NCBI GenBank assembly: GCA_963575645.1
Contig: OY754464.1
Span: 59,556,948-59,620,947, forward strand
Reading direction: 5' to 3'
Length of the DNA stretch: 64,000 nt
Source: Xanthostigma xanthostigma
Taxonomy: Eukaryota > Arthropoda > Insecta > Raphidioptera > Raphidiidae
Shown: positions 32,098 to 42,856 of the stretch, one piece after another
Position numbering within the stretch: position 1 is the first letter of the stretch
Layout of the letters: every line of letters begins with the position of its first letter
The notes under the pieces: generated by a model
Seen by the model: only the letters and a program-made list of their open reading frames with translations
What the model was told of the DNA's origin: nothing
The model's database searches: none
Position numbers and translations under genes: made by a program

Positions 32098-33999
32098 TCA
32101 ATTGTTAACAGACGGAATTTTCTTCAGATGTTCAATATGAGATTTAAACATCTTTTTGGAGGATGGATCTTGAAGGATGCAGCTAACAGGACTCGTAAAT
32201 TCTAAAATTACACGGGGATTACTGTAACGAGGACAAAGTTTGAGGTGAAAATTCGGTTTCATTTTGTTATAATGTAACCTTTGTACAACAAAATCGCCGA
32301 CTTGAAACTTCGACTGCAACGAACGGTTTTTATTGTAATATTTCGCTTGTAGATCATGTGATTTTGACAGAGCTAGGCGAACTTGATTTTCGGAAGGCAA
32401 AGCGTCTTGTTCCCACACAGATGACAAATTCCATTGTAAATCGAGTGGAAATTTGATTTCTCTTGACAAAAATATCTTACAAGGTAAATTTTTAATACTT
32501 TCATGATATGAAGAATTATTGGCGAAGGTTATGTGATTTAATAACAAGTCCCAACTGAGATGATCGTCAAACTTTTGTTGAAGTAAAATTGACAGAGCAG
32601 CTCTAACGTTTCGTATTACTCTTTCTACAGCATTGGACGAAGGATGATAAGGCGAACTGTGAATGACACGTGAACCCCAGGAAGTACAGAATTCATTAAA
32701 CTTGTTTGACGTAAACGAAGTCGCGTTATCGGAAACTATTTTAGTTGGTAGACCGTACGTGGTAAAGACTTGATGTAGACATTTTATTATCGACGTGGAA
32801 CTGGAATCAGGAATCGCGTAAGTTATTAACCACTTGCTGTAACTATCCAGAATTAGAAGAACATATTTATTCCCGGAATGTGATTTGACAAGCGGTCCCA
32901 TGAGATCAATGTAAATTTTATCCCACACAGATTGTGGAGGATTAGACGACATAACTACTTTATCAGGATGTTGATCTGATTTATGCGTTGCACAGAGCAT
33001 ACAATCTTTAATAAATTGACGAACCTCAACAAACATGCGCGGCCACCAAAATCTTCGTGATATTGAACGATACGTCTTCGTGACTCCGGGATGACTGGCG
33101 ATTTGTGAATTATGAAACTGTTCCAATATTTCTTTCTTGGAGGCGGACGGAACAACAATACGTCGACGACGGTTGCGGCCTACGAGTCGAACCAGGAAAT
33201 TCTTGTGAATAGCGAAATTTTTCTGAGGTAAACCTTGATTAATTTGACTTTTAAGGCGGTTTAACTCAGGATCTTGATCTTGCAGGATATTAAGTTCGGT
33301 AAACGGATTTTTAATTTCCGTAATGGGATTGAGAAAATTTGATTGTATTGCATTTTTCTCAGAAGTTTCGGATTCAGCTACCAAACGGGATAAACAATCG
33401 GCAGTACAATTTACTTTACCGCGAATATGTTCGACTTTGAAACTGAAACGACTGATGCGAAGTAACCACCTACCTACACGACCTAAGTTGCGGGGGTGCT
33501 GAATTAACCATTTGAGACAGGAACTATCTGTCTGAAGAATAAAAGTTTGATGCGAGAGGTAAGATTTCATTTTTTCCATAGCCCAAATACATGCTAAAGC
33601 TTCTTGTTCGTACGTACTGTATTTCTTCTCGGCGGATGTCAAACGTCGGCTTGCGTACTGGATCGGGTGTAGACCATCTTCAAAGGATTGTAAAAGAACA
33701 CAACCAACATGATTTTGACTGGCGTCGGTTTGCAGAATGAATTCGCGTTGAAAATCGGGAAAACGTAGAACTGGTGAACTTGACAGAGCTTCACGAAGTT
33801 TGCGAAAAGACTGAATATGCGTTTCCGTTAAATTATATTTGACATTTTTCTTCCGTAGATCATTGAGTGGCGACATTATCTGAGCGTATTCGGGGATAAA
33901 CTTAGCGTAATAACCAACCATTCCAATAAATGTTTGAAGCTGTTTCAAATTCTTCGGAATTGGCAAATTCTTTATCGCTTCTACTTTGTCGGGATCCAT
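32098..33999 (-). CDS. RNase H-integrase part of pol, copy 2
   Basis: 633 residues, identical in sequence to the copy at 27030-28931. It has the same missing RT palm, the same RNase H (LQTDASQNHVG) and the same integrase residues (DLMGP, SDNAT, NAVERV). Identity over the whole frame shows that the deletion predates duplication of the array. Confidence 0.9.
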   Translation of the reverse strand: MDPDKVEAIKNLPIPKNLKQLQTFIGMVGYYAKFIPEYAQIMSPLNDLRKKNVKYNLTETHIQSFRKLREALSSSPVLRFPDFQREFILQTDASQNHVGCVLLQSFEDGLHPIQYASRRLTSAEKKYSTYEQEALACIWAMEKMKSYLSHQTFILQTDSSCLKWLIQHPRNLGRVGRWLLRISRFSFKVEHIRGKVNCTADCLSRLVAESETSEKNAIQSNFLNPITEIKNPFTELNILQDQDPELNRLKSQINQGLPQKNFAIHKNFLVRLVGRNRRRRIVVPSASKKEILEQFHNSQIASHPGVTKTYRSISRRFWWPRMFVEVRQFIKDCMLCATHKSDQHPDKVVMSSNPPQSVWDKIYIDLMGPLVKSHSGNKYVLLILDSYSKWLITYAIPDSSSTSIIKCLHQVFTTYGLPTKIVSDNATSFTSNKFNEFCTSWGSRVIHSSPYHPSSNAVERVIRNVRAALSILLQQKFDDHLSWDLLLNHITFANNSSYHESIKNLPCKIFLSREIKFPLDLQWNLSSVWEQDALPSENQVRLALSKSHDLQAKYYNKNRSLQSKFQVGDFVVQRLHYNKMKPNFHLKLCPRYSNPRVILEFTSPVSCILQDPSSKKMFKSHIEHLKKIPSVNN

Positions 34000-34709
34000 G
34001 GAAAGACCGTTGCTTGACCTAGTTCTTCGGTAAGAACTTCTGGAAATTCTGCAAGCAAACTACTAAAGTTGGCCGCATTTGAATCTATACTGGTAACGTG
34101 ATCCAGGGAGAAGGTTTTGGACGAAGCGGGTAACGGTACAAAGGGAATGACGTGAGAGGAATCGAATTTGAAAGAAAGATTATTCTCGGTACAATTAACG
34201 TTCGCACCCATTTTGCATAAAGAATCATAACCTATTATGACGGGATACGACAGAGCGTCGAGAACTAGGAAATCAATCTTCCAGGTAAATTTACTAATAG
34301 TAATGACTACTGTTAACGTGAAATTAGATCTCGCGATAGATCTGTTGGCTACTTGGGCATAAGAAATCGAATTTGTGATCGTACCTATTTTTAACGATGA
34401 CAAATAATTAGCAAGTTCGGAATTGATGTAGTTCTTGGTAGAACCGGTATCAAGCAGTGCCGAAGCTCGAATATGTTGAAAGTAGAGATAAACTAGAGGG
34501 ATCGTAGAGCTACTTGATTGACTTGGGGAATTATAGGAATAATTCGGGACGGGAGAAGTCAATCGAATAGACGTATTTACAGGAGAGGACAAGTTAGCTG
34601 GAGGGGGGTGGTTTGAAAGGGGTGACTTATTAACTAATGTGGTTAACCGGGGAAAGACATTAATTTGTTCTACATCTTTCGGTTTACTAAAAATTTTGAC
34701 AACGCTATC
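33981..34709 (-). CDS. Protease region of gag-pol, copy 2
   Basis: Identical to the frame at 28913-29641, with the LLDTGST active site and the in-frame TGA separating it from gag (34712-34710). The last 19 bases overlap the start of the following frame in a different phase. Confidence 0.85.
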   Translation of the reverse strand, partial: DSVVKIFSKPKDVEQINVFPRLTTLVNKSPLSNHPPPANLSSPVNTSIRLTSPVPNYSYNSPSQSSSSTIPLVYLYFQHIRASALLDTGSTKNYINSELANYLSSLKIGTITNSISYAQVANRSIARSNFTLTVVITISKFTWKIDFLVLDALSYPVIIGYDSLCKMGANVNCTENNLSFKFDSSHVIPFVPLPASSKTFSLDHVTSIDSNAANFSSLLAEFPEVLTEELGQATVFPWIPTK

Positions 34710-35573
34710 TCACCCTTGAGAGGGCAGGATAGCCTTATGTTCAGAAGGAGAAGGACGTGGGGGACGAACCGGACACTGGGCTATAAAGTGACCTGGTTGT
34801 TTACAATATCGGCAACAAGGGGAAAAATTAGGAGCGACAAGTCCGGTCGAACTGGGGTGAGTGTACGTTTTACGTTGACGTTCAACTACTCTCAAATGTT
34901 TTATAAGCTGGTGAAGCTCAGCTAAACAAGTTGGGGTATCTCTGAATTGTAGATAATTAAATGTGGATTCGTTTTGGTTAAGCCAAATGCGCGCAATTAT
35001 CTCCGATTCAGACAGGCTAGGACCCAATAATTCGACGTATTTCAAGACGTCTTCAGCATATTCGGGAAAATTCTCAGAGAGGTTCTGACGCCTACTGATA
35101 TAGCGTTCTATTAGCATAGCCCGATCTATAGAAGTGGTGAAATGGTTTAGAATAAGATTTTTGAGCTGTGTCCATTCGAGTTCAGAATAGACATTAAGTC
35201 TCCACCACTGTCGGAGGGGTCCGTCAGTCTTAGTGCCTAAACTCTTTAACAAAATATGAAATGGAACTAAGGCGAATTGACTCACGTTCTCGATTTCTAA
35301 CAGGAATTGTATCAAAATGTCAAGATCTGTACCTGTAGCGGTAGGTACGTTACGCAACAAGTCCCGGATATCGCCCATATTTGCATGCGAAGCGGTATGA
35401 TTTGGAACGGAAATAAGAATTGGCTCGGACTTACTCGGTGAGTGCACTGGAGGATCGTCCATCGCCGGCGGAGAGTCTGGAAGTTCAGCGGTGGTCGGAG
35501 GCGGACCTGGAGATTTGCTTTGGCCGGGTGTCGGCGGAGACTTTGGGCTGCGGCAGGACTTATGGCGCGGCAT
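34710..35573 (-). CDS. Gag polyprotein, copy 2
   Basis: 287 residues, identical to the gag at 29642-30505, with the CCHC knuckle CRYCKQPGHFIAQC. The ATG lies about 70 bases inside the LTR edge. The plus-strand frames overlapping it are shadows. Confidence 0.9.
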   Translation of the reverse strand: MPRHKSCRSPKSPPTPGQSKSPGPPPTTAELPDSPPAMDDPPVHSPSKSEPILISVPNHTASHANMGDIRDLLRNVPTATGTDLDILIQFLLEIENVSQFALVPFHILLKSLGTKTDGPLRQWWRLNVYSELEWTQLKNLILNHFTTSIDRAMLIERYISRRQNLSENFPEYAEDVLKYVELLGPSLSESEIIARIWLNQNESTFNYLQFRDTPTCLAELHQLIKHLRVVERQRKTYTHPSSTGLVAPNFSPCCRYCKQPGHFIAQCPVRPPRPSPSEHKAILPSQG

Positions 35574-35642
35574 GGTCGACTGGAAGACGTGGAATCGGAC
35601 AGGAACAGGACTCAGGAATTAACTACGCTCCTTGCTACCAAT

Positions 35643-36626
35643 TATAGCACGGCAGTGGAAGGATTTCTGGTAACGTAGGTCCATTCCCACCTGTGAATAA
35701 ATAAAAGAAAAAGACGGACAGATTTCTCAAAACGGTGGATTGTTTGGGCTGTACCGGTGTTAGTTTGGGCCCATAGTGATCAGAGAGGGTACAGCTCCAC
35801 TTCTTCTACTGTTCTGAGAAACTTGTGCAGAAATGTAACAAAGAAAAGAATATGCAGTGGGTCGATAACAATTATATTTCATAATCACTTCAAAAAACGT
35901 GTCGGTGACAAGGTACAAAGAAATCTGATTTACAAGTACATTCTTAATATTAACAATATCATTTGATCATGATTGACAATTAGAAACTGGGGGTAGAACC
36001 CTGACGAGGTGATCACTTAATTATCTAGGGAAGTACATTTAATAAGGTTGCTTAAATTAAAAAAAAAATAATAAAACGTGAAAGAGGAAAAGAAAACTAG
36101 GCGTGAGCGTCATACCTTTTTCTGAAGAGTACTTACTTACACTTGAACAATACTTATTCTAGGAATACTTTACATAATTCGTGAGTGACTACGGGTATTT
36201 AGGCGCTTCATGGTAGTACCATGAAGTCTAAATTCGGTTTGGAGAAGAAGCTTGAAGATGATTCTGTGGTTTATTCCATGAGCGTCCTTTTCATGCGACC
36301 ACACCGAATCGCGGAAAACAACTTAATGTTTGTTTATTTTTCCGTAACTAATAAATATTGATTTTAATTATTTCAAACCTAACAACTATTGTTTGTCACT
36401 TTTTCACTTTTGAAAATCACAGATACCGCGTATTTAGAGTCAGACGACTGGATCACACGATAGACACACTTATGTTTATAAGTCCAAGCCACGCGATCCA
36501 AATCGTACCGCGCATGCAAATACCCGCGAATTTAGTGATTTAAGATTTCCTTATTTATTTATTTTATTATAATAATTTTTATGCTAATATTAAAAAAATG
36601 TCGCGGTGCTATGGCACCACGTGACA
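35643..36626 (-). repeat. LTR copy C
   Basis: The 5' LTR of the array on the minus strand. One base differs from copies A and B (G at 35763). It ends at CACGTGACA, followed by ATATATATAAATAT. Confidence 0.92.
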
Positions 36627-36665
36627 ATATATATAAATATATATATATATTATATACATATATAA
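36627..36665. repeat. AT microsatellite at the array edge
   Basis: Interrupted AT run matching the run at 25488-25506 on the other side of the array. The two are the halves of the original insertion site. Confidence 0.85.
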
Positions 36666-36957
36666 ACATTTCCAAAAATGGTGCCAAACTTCTTAGAAAG
36701 TTATGAAACGTCGAGAAATTTTGGTCCGACCCCTAGGTCCCGCCATCCGACCGACGCCAATAGTGTAAGTGCCTTATGGCAAATACACTAATAATTTTGT
36801 AAAGTGATAATTATTATTTTTATTTAGTGCGAATAATTCGCACAGGTCACACTAGTACTATTATAATTTTACAAATTATTATATTTATTTATTAAATTAT
36901 TACTTAATTAATTAATTTGTATTGTGACGTATCTGTCGTATTACGATAAACCGCACT

Positions 36958-37136
36958 CGGTCTCCACTCTCCTTATATAGCAGAATAGTGAATACCGTCG
37001 TCAACCCGGCTGTTGAAGATAAGTTAACAATAAAAAATGATTGTTCTACAGTTACAATAATCGGAATTCATTGTTAACTCATCTTCAACAAAGTTTGCCT
37101 CTTTGACGGCGGTATTCTGGCTATTCAAGGAGACCG
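36958..37136. repeat. Foldback repeat, arms about 80 bases
   Basis: CGGTCTCC...AGAATA..GAATACCG.CGTCAA and GTTGAAGAT.AGTTAACAAT recur inverted at the right end. The centre is AT-rich. Probably a MITE; no target duplication is certain. Confidence 0.7.
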
Positions 37137-38600
37137 AACGCCACATATTACTATTATTAGGACTTAGGTCTTAGGTTACTACTTAGTAAACAGATATTTA
37201 ACAATGAGTCGGTGTTGTAATTCACCTAATGTCTGATAGAAAAAACTTAAGTTTTTTTTGTGTCCCTAAAAATACCACTAAAAATATTAGGGCTCTAAAA
37301 AAATTACATTCAACATTTTATACCCTCAAATTTAGGGGGAAAACCCCCAAGTTGACAACCCTACGTGAACGGGCGTGAGTTGAATATTGGATTTTTGCGA
37401 ACGTGAGTGACCTTGAACAAAGTACTAGTCACGTGTGCATCTTCAATCTCAAATCATATCATTGTAGGATACGTCAACTGGCCACTGCAACAATCGTCAT
37501 CGGTGGACAGTTGAATGCGTTATCAACTTTAGTACGTGCTGTTTTAACCCAAGAAACACTGATAGCCCCATAAGTTAGTTGAGTGGAAGTAACAGGGAGA
37601 CAGATAACTAGAGACGTAGGTAAAGTACTATACGTGAGTTTACCTAATTACAACTTCTGTACATTAAACTGCACCTGTTAATTATCACTGGACAGCTGTG
37701 GGTATCGTGTCAATCGCCAAAGGTGTATAGTAGAGTACACCTTCTTTCTGCCTTCACTGTACACTCGTGGCTAACTTTTTTTCGTTTCAACTTCACAAGT
37801 GTATAGAGTTGCAGCGTCGCTATTAAACTCACACGGCCTACTCTGATTGCTGATTTGATCAGATCAGGCGTTAAATCAGGTCGTCTGGATGATTATCATC
37901 CGATAAATTTTTGTTCAAGGCCAATAAGTAACCGAACTGTGTAGTGCCTGTCTAAATTATGCTACGGAGAGAGTTTTGACCTGATTTATTTGTTAAGTGC
38001 TTAGTAACTCTGAATTCATTAAAAATTTAGTAATTTAGTCATCGTTGAAACTCTGAGAATTTATTCTTAAATAGGATCTAGAATCATTTTGATCAAATGC
38101 TTACTTTTATATGAAAAGAAATAATGACATTATTTCTTTTAAAAAGCCATTTTAGTGCACATCTTCCTTTTCTTTTTTGGTAATGTTTTGTTAGCAGATA
38201 GTGCTTATAGGGCAATAGCAACTGTTTGTTCCGTTGCTAATAAAGGTAGCTAGATCGTCTAAATCCGTACTAAAACCTATGGACCTGGGCAGAAGCAGTC
38301 CAGCTATCAGAAGATCAGAGGTCGTGTTTCAACGACTGATCTCATCAGGCCATCAGATCAGGCCGTGTACTGGCCAAGTGCAGTTACCGCAGTCGGACCT
38401 TTGCAAGACTCTACAGCCGGAGATCAAGGGAGAAAATTCGCACAGAACTAGGCCCAAACACGTTTTATTTCAAGTGTTTTGAGTGAATTTTCACCCGTGA
38501 TATTCGGCTATAGAATATTCCTGTATTAAATTACACAAACTATCTCAATTAGCTTCACAGTCTTTGATATTATTTGGTGTGAATTACAATTAATTATTAT
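37137..38600. other. No gene recognised
   Basis: Moderately A+T-rich. A plus-strand frame at 38234-38482 has no recognisable features and atypical composition. The stretch 37300-38560 could be the body of a decayed LTR leading to the signals at 38631-38725, but no opposite LTR is in the window. Confidence 0.4.
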
Positions 38601-38630
38601 TATATTAATTAAATGACGACGGCCGAACTG

Positions 38631-38725
38631 TATAAAACCGGTCGCTATGCAATTATTCTTGTTAGTGATTTTGAACGCAACTTTGTAAATAAACAAAGTT
38701 ACACAGTTCGATTGGCGACTGTATG
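38631..38725 (+). promoter_or_regulatory. LTR-like TATA / poly(A) / primer-site cluster
   Basis: TATAAAA at 38631, AATAAA at 38688, and TTACACAG followed by TTGGCGACTG at 38712 resemble the R-U5 end of an LTR and the start of a primer-binding site. A 37-codon ATG frame (MTTAELYKTGRYAI...) runs through it from 38613 and may be chance. Confidence 0.3.
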
Positions 38726-38932
38726 AACGACGTCCGGCAAACAGTGCTATGTTTAAACTTTATGCTATAGAAGTGAAATGAAATATATAAATCTACATCT
38801 GTAATGTAATAATTGGTACTATAGTGGTCGCCAAGTGGTCGAAATTCGAGCGTAATTCATTAAATTTTTAAGTTTGAAAGTTATTGATGTTCTTTTGTCA
38901 TTATAAGAATTTCTCCTGAGTCGATTTTATCT

Positions 38933-39037
38933 GTGTTAATTTGTACACATTGTTATGAGACATATATTGTGCACTTCCCCTTATTGAAACGAAGAGAACG
39001 ATGTATGTTTCCTCACAATGTGTGTGAATTAACACAC
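38933..39037. mobile_element. MITE, about 105 bases, copy 1
   Basis: The left end GTGTTAATTTGTACACATTG and the inverse at the right end (TGTGTGAATTAACACAC) bound text containing TTGTGCACTTCCCCTTATTG. The same element with its flank (CTCAAATCGGCACCACA) is at 58357-58456. Confidence 0.7.
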
Positions 39038-39391
39038 TCAAATCGGCACCACACTTTCCTTTTTCTTCCCGTATTTATATTATATTATAGATTTCCAGAA
39101 CAATAATATAATATGATTTGTTTATTGTTGTCATAATTAAAGCGTTATTGAAAGATTCTAGATTATAGACGCTGGACATTTGAGGTCATCCGCGTAAATC
39201 ATTATCGTCAATTAGCCCGAACTCGCACATAAATCCGCTGACGAATTATCGAAAGAAAGCAGCTTGTGTTTTAAAGTAATATGTAAGATCTAGTGATACA
39301 ACGAATACGAATATAAATATTCGTATTCGCCGAATACTAGACATTTACCGAATTTCATATTAAAATATTAAATATTAAAATAAGAATTTTC

Positions 39392-39955
39392 AGTACACCG
39401 TGGTAGCTGAAACGGCTCGTTCGTTTCTTTGTGCTGCTCTTGATGAAGCCGAAGAAGTTGATGAAAGACCAACAAGACAGATAGAAAAACCTGGACCATC
39501 GACGAGTAAAGGAATTTGGCAAGCATGCCAACAAATAATTGAAGAGGCGGAAATGGAAGAATTAATTTCAATGAATCAATATTTTCCGGTTCGTTTCTCT
39601 ACATTTATTATAAATAAGTTTTACTGTTCTAACATTTATAAGTTCTAACTGTTCTATCTAAACAACACTACTAAGATTTTTAACAATTTTTTTACAGGAA
39701 ATTCAAAATAAATAAAGAATAAATAAATAAAATAAATAAGAATGAAGTTGATACATTAATAAAACAACTCAATCTCTTACCTACTGCTGGTCCATTGGCT
39801 TTCTGAAAATATATACTTCCCCACGCTGAAAAGACGGGCCCAGAAGTATTTTTCAATTAAACCGTCTACAATGTACAAACAGAAAAAAGAAATCGCCTAA
39901 CGCCTACGACTTTACAAGTGTTGCTCTTCTTGAACAAAAATTTGTCAGCGGTAAA
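39392..39955 (+). pseudogene. hAT transposase C-terminal fossil
   Basis: An exon from the acceptor TTTTCAG at 39391 encodes VVAETARSFLCAALDEAEEV ... EELISMNQYFP. A second piece after an intron reads LLPTAGPLAFWKY, then in another frame EKRNRLTPTTLQVLLFLNKN, ending at a stop near 39955. FWK and NRL-x-P-x-x-x-x-x-LLFLNKNL are parts of the hAT C-terminal dimerisation and catalytic region. The segment between them that should carry the SERxFS-type motif is lost and frames shift, so it is dead. Confidence 0.7.
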
Positions 39956-40027
39956 TTTTAATTATTAAATCTCTTATTAAAAAGAGGACAGTGGTGTATA
40001 TTTATTATTTATTACCTTGTTGAATTA

Positions 40028-40533
40028 GGGCTCCTGATGACGACCGTTTTAGTCAACGGGTAACGGACCGACGCGAAAAGGTTACCTTTGTACACGATTC
40101 GCTAATATTATTAGTTCTATACTTGAAGGGCGAAGAAGTGCAAGTATATTATGTCTTGCTTGTTTATTTTTGTAATTTTCTAAAGTCTTGTCCCAACACT
40201 GGGCTATTATGAACAAGGGTAATTAATAAATCAATATCAATTTTCAACTCCATATTCATAATGAGCAGCTCAAGGTAGGTAGGTTGGTATAGGTAAAAAC
40301 GTGCGCGCACATCTGTTGTCGTCAACAGACTTCTATAAAATTACTTGGTCCACTGCATCGGACCGACCGCCGTCGCGCCGAGGGGCAACGAGCGTGTATC
40401 CGTTGAGTTTTGTTGCAACGGTCACATGCCCATCGCGTTAATAAACACCCACACTAACCTATTGAACACTGCACGTCGGCCCGTCGCCCGTCATAAAAAT
40501 CGGCCCGTTATCCGTTGTCATTAACAAGAGGCC
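40028..40533. mobile_element. PIF/Harbinger-type MITE nested in the hAT element
   Basis: The left end GGGCTCCTGATGACGACCG and, inverted at the right, GGCCTCTTGTTAATGACAACG share GGCYCYTG and later AACGG.TAACGG.CCGACG. TTA flanks both sides (40025-40027 and 40534-40536). No frame inside. It inserted after the hAT element. Confidence 0.6.
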
Positions 40534-40623
40534 TTATTCGTATTAGTATTCGTATTCGCCGAATATAGCAGGTTTGATATTCGTATTCGTTAAAGTAGTA
40601 TTCGTTGCATCACTAGTAAGATT

Positions 40624-41048
40624 CTACATGCATAGCACAGAAACAATTTAATTTTGTCCACTTTTGTATATCTAAAACATAAAGGTATATTACGACGAGC
40701 GTGCATTTATCTAGTGAATGATATAATTTATCACTTTTTTTCTGACGTGTCATTTTATTTTTTCTACGCAATTAACTTTGCACGGTAATAAAAAAACACA
40801 GAAGCGTAACGGTAAAGTCAATAATATGCATGGACCTATTATTTTATGAATATATAATTATTTTTTTTTGTTTTACAGCCCGTAGTTATTAAGCACTCAA
40901 AAAATTACAAAATCTGCTTGTTTTGCATTTTATTTAAAATCCAGTGAACTTATTTTCTTATACTAGACATAATATAATAGTCCAAAAAAGTATTAATGAA
41001 ATTTTGCAAAATTGTTTATTATACAAAAAACTTGACCTTGTTATTTCC
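40624..41048. other. No gene recognised
   Basis: A+T-rich. A plus-strand frame starting at 40944 continues into the foldback that follows and is not supported as a gene. Confidence 0.4.
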
Positions 41049-41260
41049 ATTTTGATAATATATCTAATAACAGGAAAAAATGGAACCTTAGCTTGTGCAA
41101 TATCTTTCTTTTATTGCAATCTTTTCGTTCAAAATTTAAGACTTCAGAGCTCAAAATGTAAAAATGAAGAACGTGTAAATTGGCAATAAAAATAAAGATA
41201 TTGTACAGGTCAAGGTTCCAATTTTCCCATTATTATATTATCAAAATTACATAAGAGAAA
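41049..41260. repeat. Foldback repeat, arms about 60 bases
   Basis: TTTTGATAATATA..TAATA.....AAATGGAACCTT and GTGCAATATCTTT recur inverted at 41192-41260 (AAAGATATTGTACAGGTCAA, GGTTCCAATTTT). Probable MITE. Confidence 0.6.
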
Positions 41261-42380
41261 CGATAACAACATAAAATATGAGTTATTTCCATTATTTTTC
41301 GGATTTCCACCTCTCCAGGCCTCGTCCGCGGTCTCCGGTCAAACGCAATTTTCTCCGAGCCATGGGATTTTGCAGATATAAGAAAATTAAAAAATGATGT
41401 AGAGCTGCGAGGAGCAAAAAAGATGTTTTAATTACAAACATATGTTTATATGCACAAAATATTTAATAAAAAAAAGGAAATCGAAAATTGTATCCAATCG
41501 CTGCAGTGTTTTGACAACAACTCTGGTGTAAGAAACCGAATAATGGAATTCTATAGGATAGCAAAGAAGCGTCAAAAGACATCTAAAATCACATCATGAC
41601 TTGTTTGGAATGCCGAGATCTTGAAGTATGCAAGCTCTTTTTTGGCTGACAACGCAGTCTTTCCAAAACTTGCCATAGAAAACAGCGACATTTTAAAGAG
41701 CAATACTGCAATGCCCATGTCATTCATAATGCCGGACGGAATGGATGAAAAGTTTGGTCGTTTGATGTTGAAAATTTGATATTGAAATTTTTGCAGAATT
41801 TTCCGATAGCACAAAATATATTACTAATGTATGAAATGTTAAAAAATGCCCTATATGTATATTTTAAAATTAGAGAATTTGAAAATCCAACAGTTCTACA
41901 AGCATTTTATATAGGCTAGAAGTGTGTAGTTGACATACAATAATAGTTGTTGGAGAGCGTAAAGTGAGGAATGTTTTGATGTTAGTTTTACATTTCATTT
42001 AATTCACGGGGATTTTCAACCCTTTGAAGTGAAACTTCGATAGGCTCGGTAGGTAGGAGTGATTCCTACCGACACGAAAAACCGTGACGGAAGTAATATA
42101 CTATTAAAGAGGAAATAGTTAAACTGCACGTGAAGCGAAACCGAGGGTACATACATACCTACCTCGTTTATTATTTTGTCTATCAATCTATACAGCAATT
42201 TATATAAATGTATTATTCTAATCTAAAAAAAAAAACATGGAACACTGAAAGGATTTGATGTTTTTTTATTGATTTAATAAATTTCAGCAGCTACCATCTG
42301 TTCTAGCGTAATTAAATCACATTATTTTCCTTTTCACCTATGTCTTGAGTGATATTTGCAAGTATTGCCGTTTCTTTTTT
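41261..42380. other. No gene confirmed; one possible exon relic
   Basis: Between 41600 and 41780 the plus strand is open after a TGA and encodes LVWNAEILKYASSFLADN ... MPDGMDEKFGRL. It is not recognised and has no clear splice sites. The rest shows only A+T-rich sequence. Confidence 0.35.
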
Positions 42381-42856
42381 TCTATAAAATTGCATGTAGA
42401 GTAAAGGACCAGTCATGACTGACTGATTTATCAACGCACAGCTCACACCACTGGACGGACTTAGGCTGAAATTTGGCACACAGATAGTTATTATGACGTA
42501 GACATCCGCTAAGAACAGATTTTTGAAAATTCAACCCCTACAAGGGTGTAACGGGGGTTCAAAAATTGCATTGAAAAATGATATAAGATGTATCAATTCG
42601 AAAATGCGCAGGATTACTCCTATCGACAAATAAATAAACACGTGTTTCATGTTTTTTAAAAAGCAACCCCTTCAGAGGATGAAAAGAGGCAAATAACCTA
42701 AAAATCAACATGGGTGTCATTTTCAAGGTTTGTCTTGACGTTGATCACGTGAACGTCATCAATTTTGAAATTTATTAAGGGGGTGTACGTCGAGAAAGGA
42801 GTAACTATGCCAAATGTATTGTCTTAATCGCGTGCGAAGCCGCGGGTAATGGCTGG
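42381..42856 (+). mobile_element. Non-autonomous Helitron-like element
   Basis: Starts TCTATAAAATTG, carries GACTGACTGATTTATCAACG, GGCTGAAATTTGGCACACAG and TTGAAAATTCAACCCC, and ends in GTGCGAAGCCGCGGGTAATG with CTGG in place of CTAG. It is the same family as 5517-5972 on the other strand. They share, for example, GACACCCATGTTGATTTTT in one orientation and AAAATCAACATGGGTGTC in the other. Confidence 0.5.

Larger units (their letters stand above)
25507..36626 (-). mobile_element. Tandem Gypsy-type LTR retrotransposon array (LTR-int-LTR-int-LTR)
   Basis: Three 984-bp LTRs (25507, 30575 and 35643) alternate with two internal regions, all on the minus strand, with a period of exactly 5068 bp. 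The coding regions of the two internals are identical, and I notice only one LTR difference (T at 25627 and 30695, G at 35763). The whole array sits in an AT microsatellite, with ATAT on both sides as the apparent target duplication. Order on the minus strand is LTR, primer-binding region, gag, protease, (deleted RT), RNase H, integrase, polypurine tract, LTR. Sharing of the middle LTR points to unequal exchange or amplification, or to an assembly effect. Confidence 0.92.
39291..40615 (+). mobile_element. hAT element, decayed
   Basis: The ends TAGTGATACAACGAATAC and, inverted at the right, TAGTGATGCAACGAATAC are flanked by an 8-bp duplication, GTAAGATC (39283-39290) and GTAAGATT (40616-40623). 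Eight bases is the hAT hallmark. It contains C-terminal hAT transposase text and a nested PIF/Harbinger-type MITE. Confidence 0.85.

Noticed and set aside
38613-38726. A 37-codon peptide gene (MTTAELYK...)
   Set aside because: The stretch better fits LTR-type signals (TATAAAA, AATAAA, TTGGCGACT), and the frame is too short to support.
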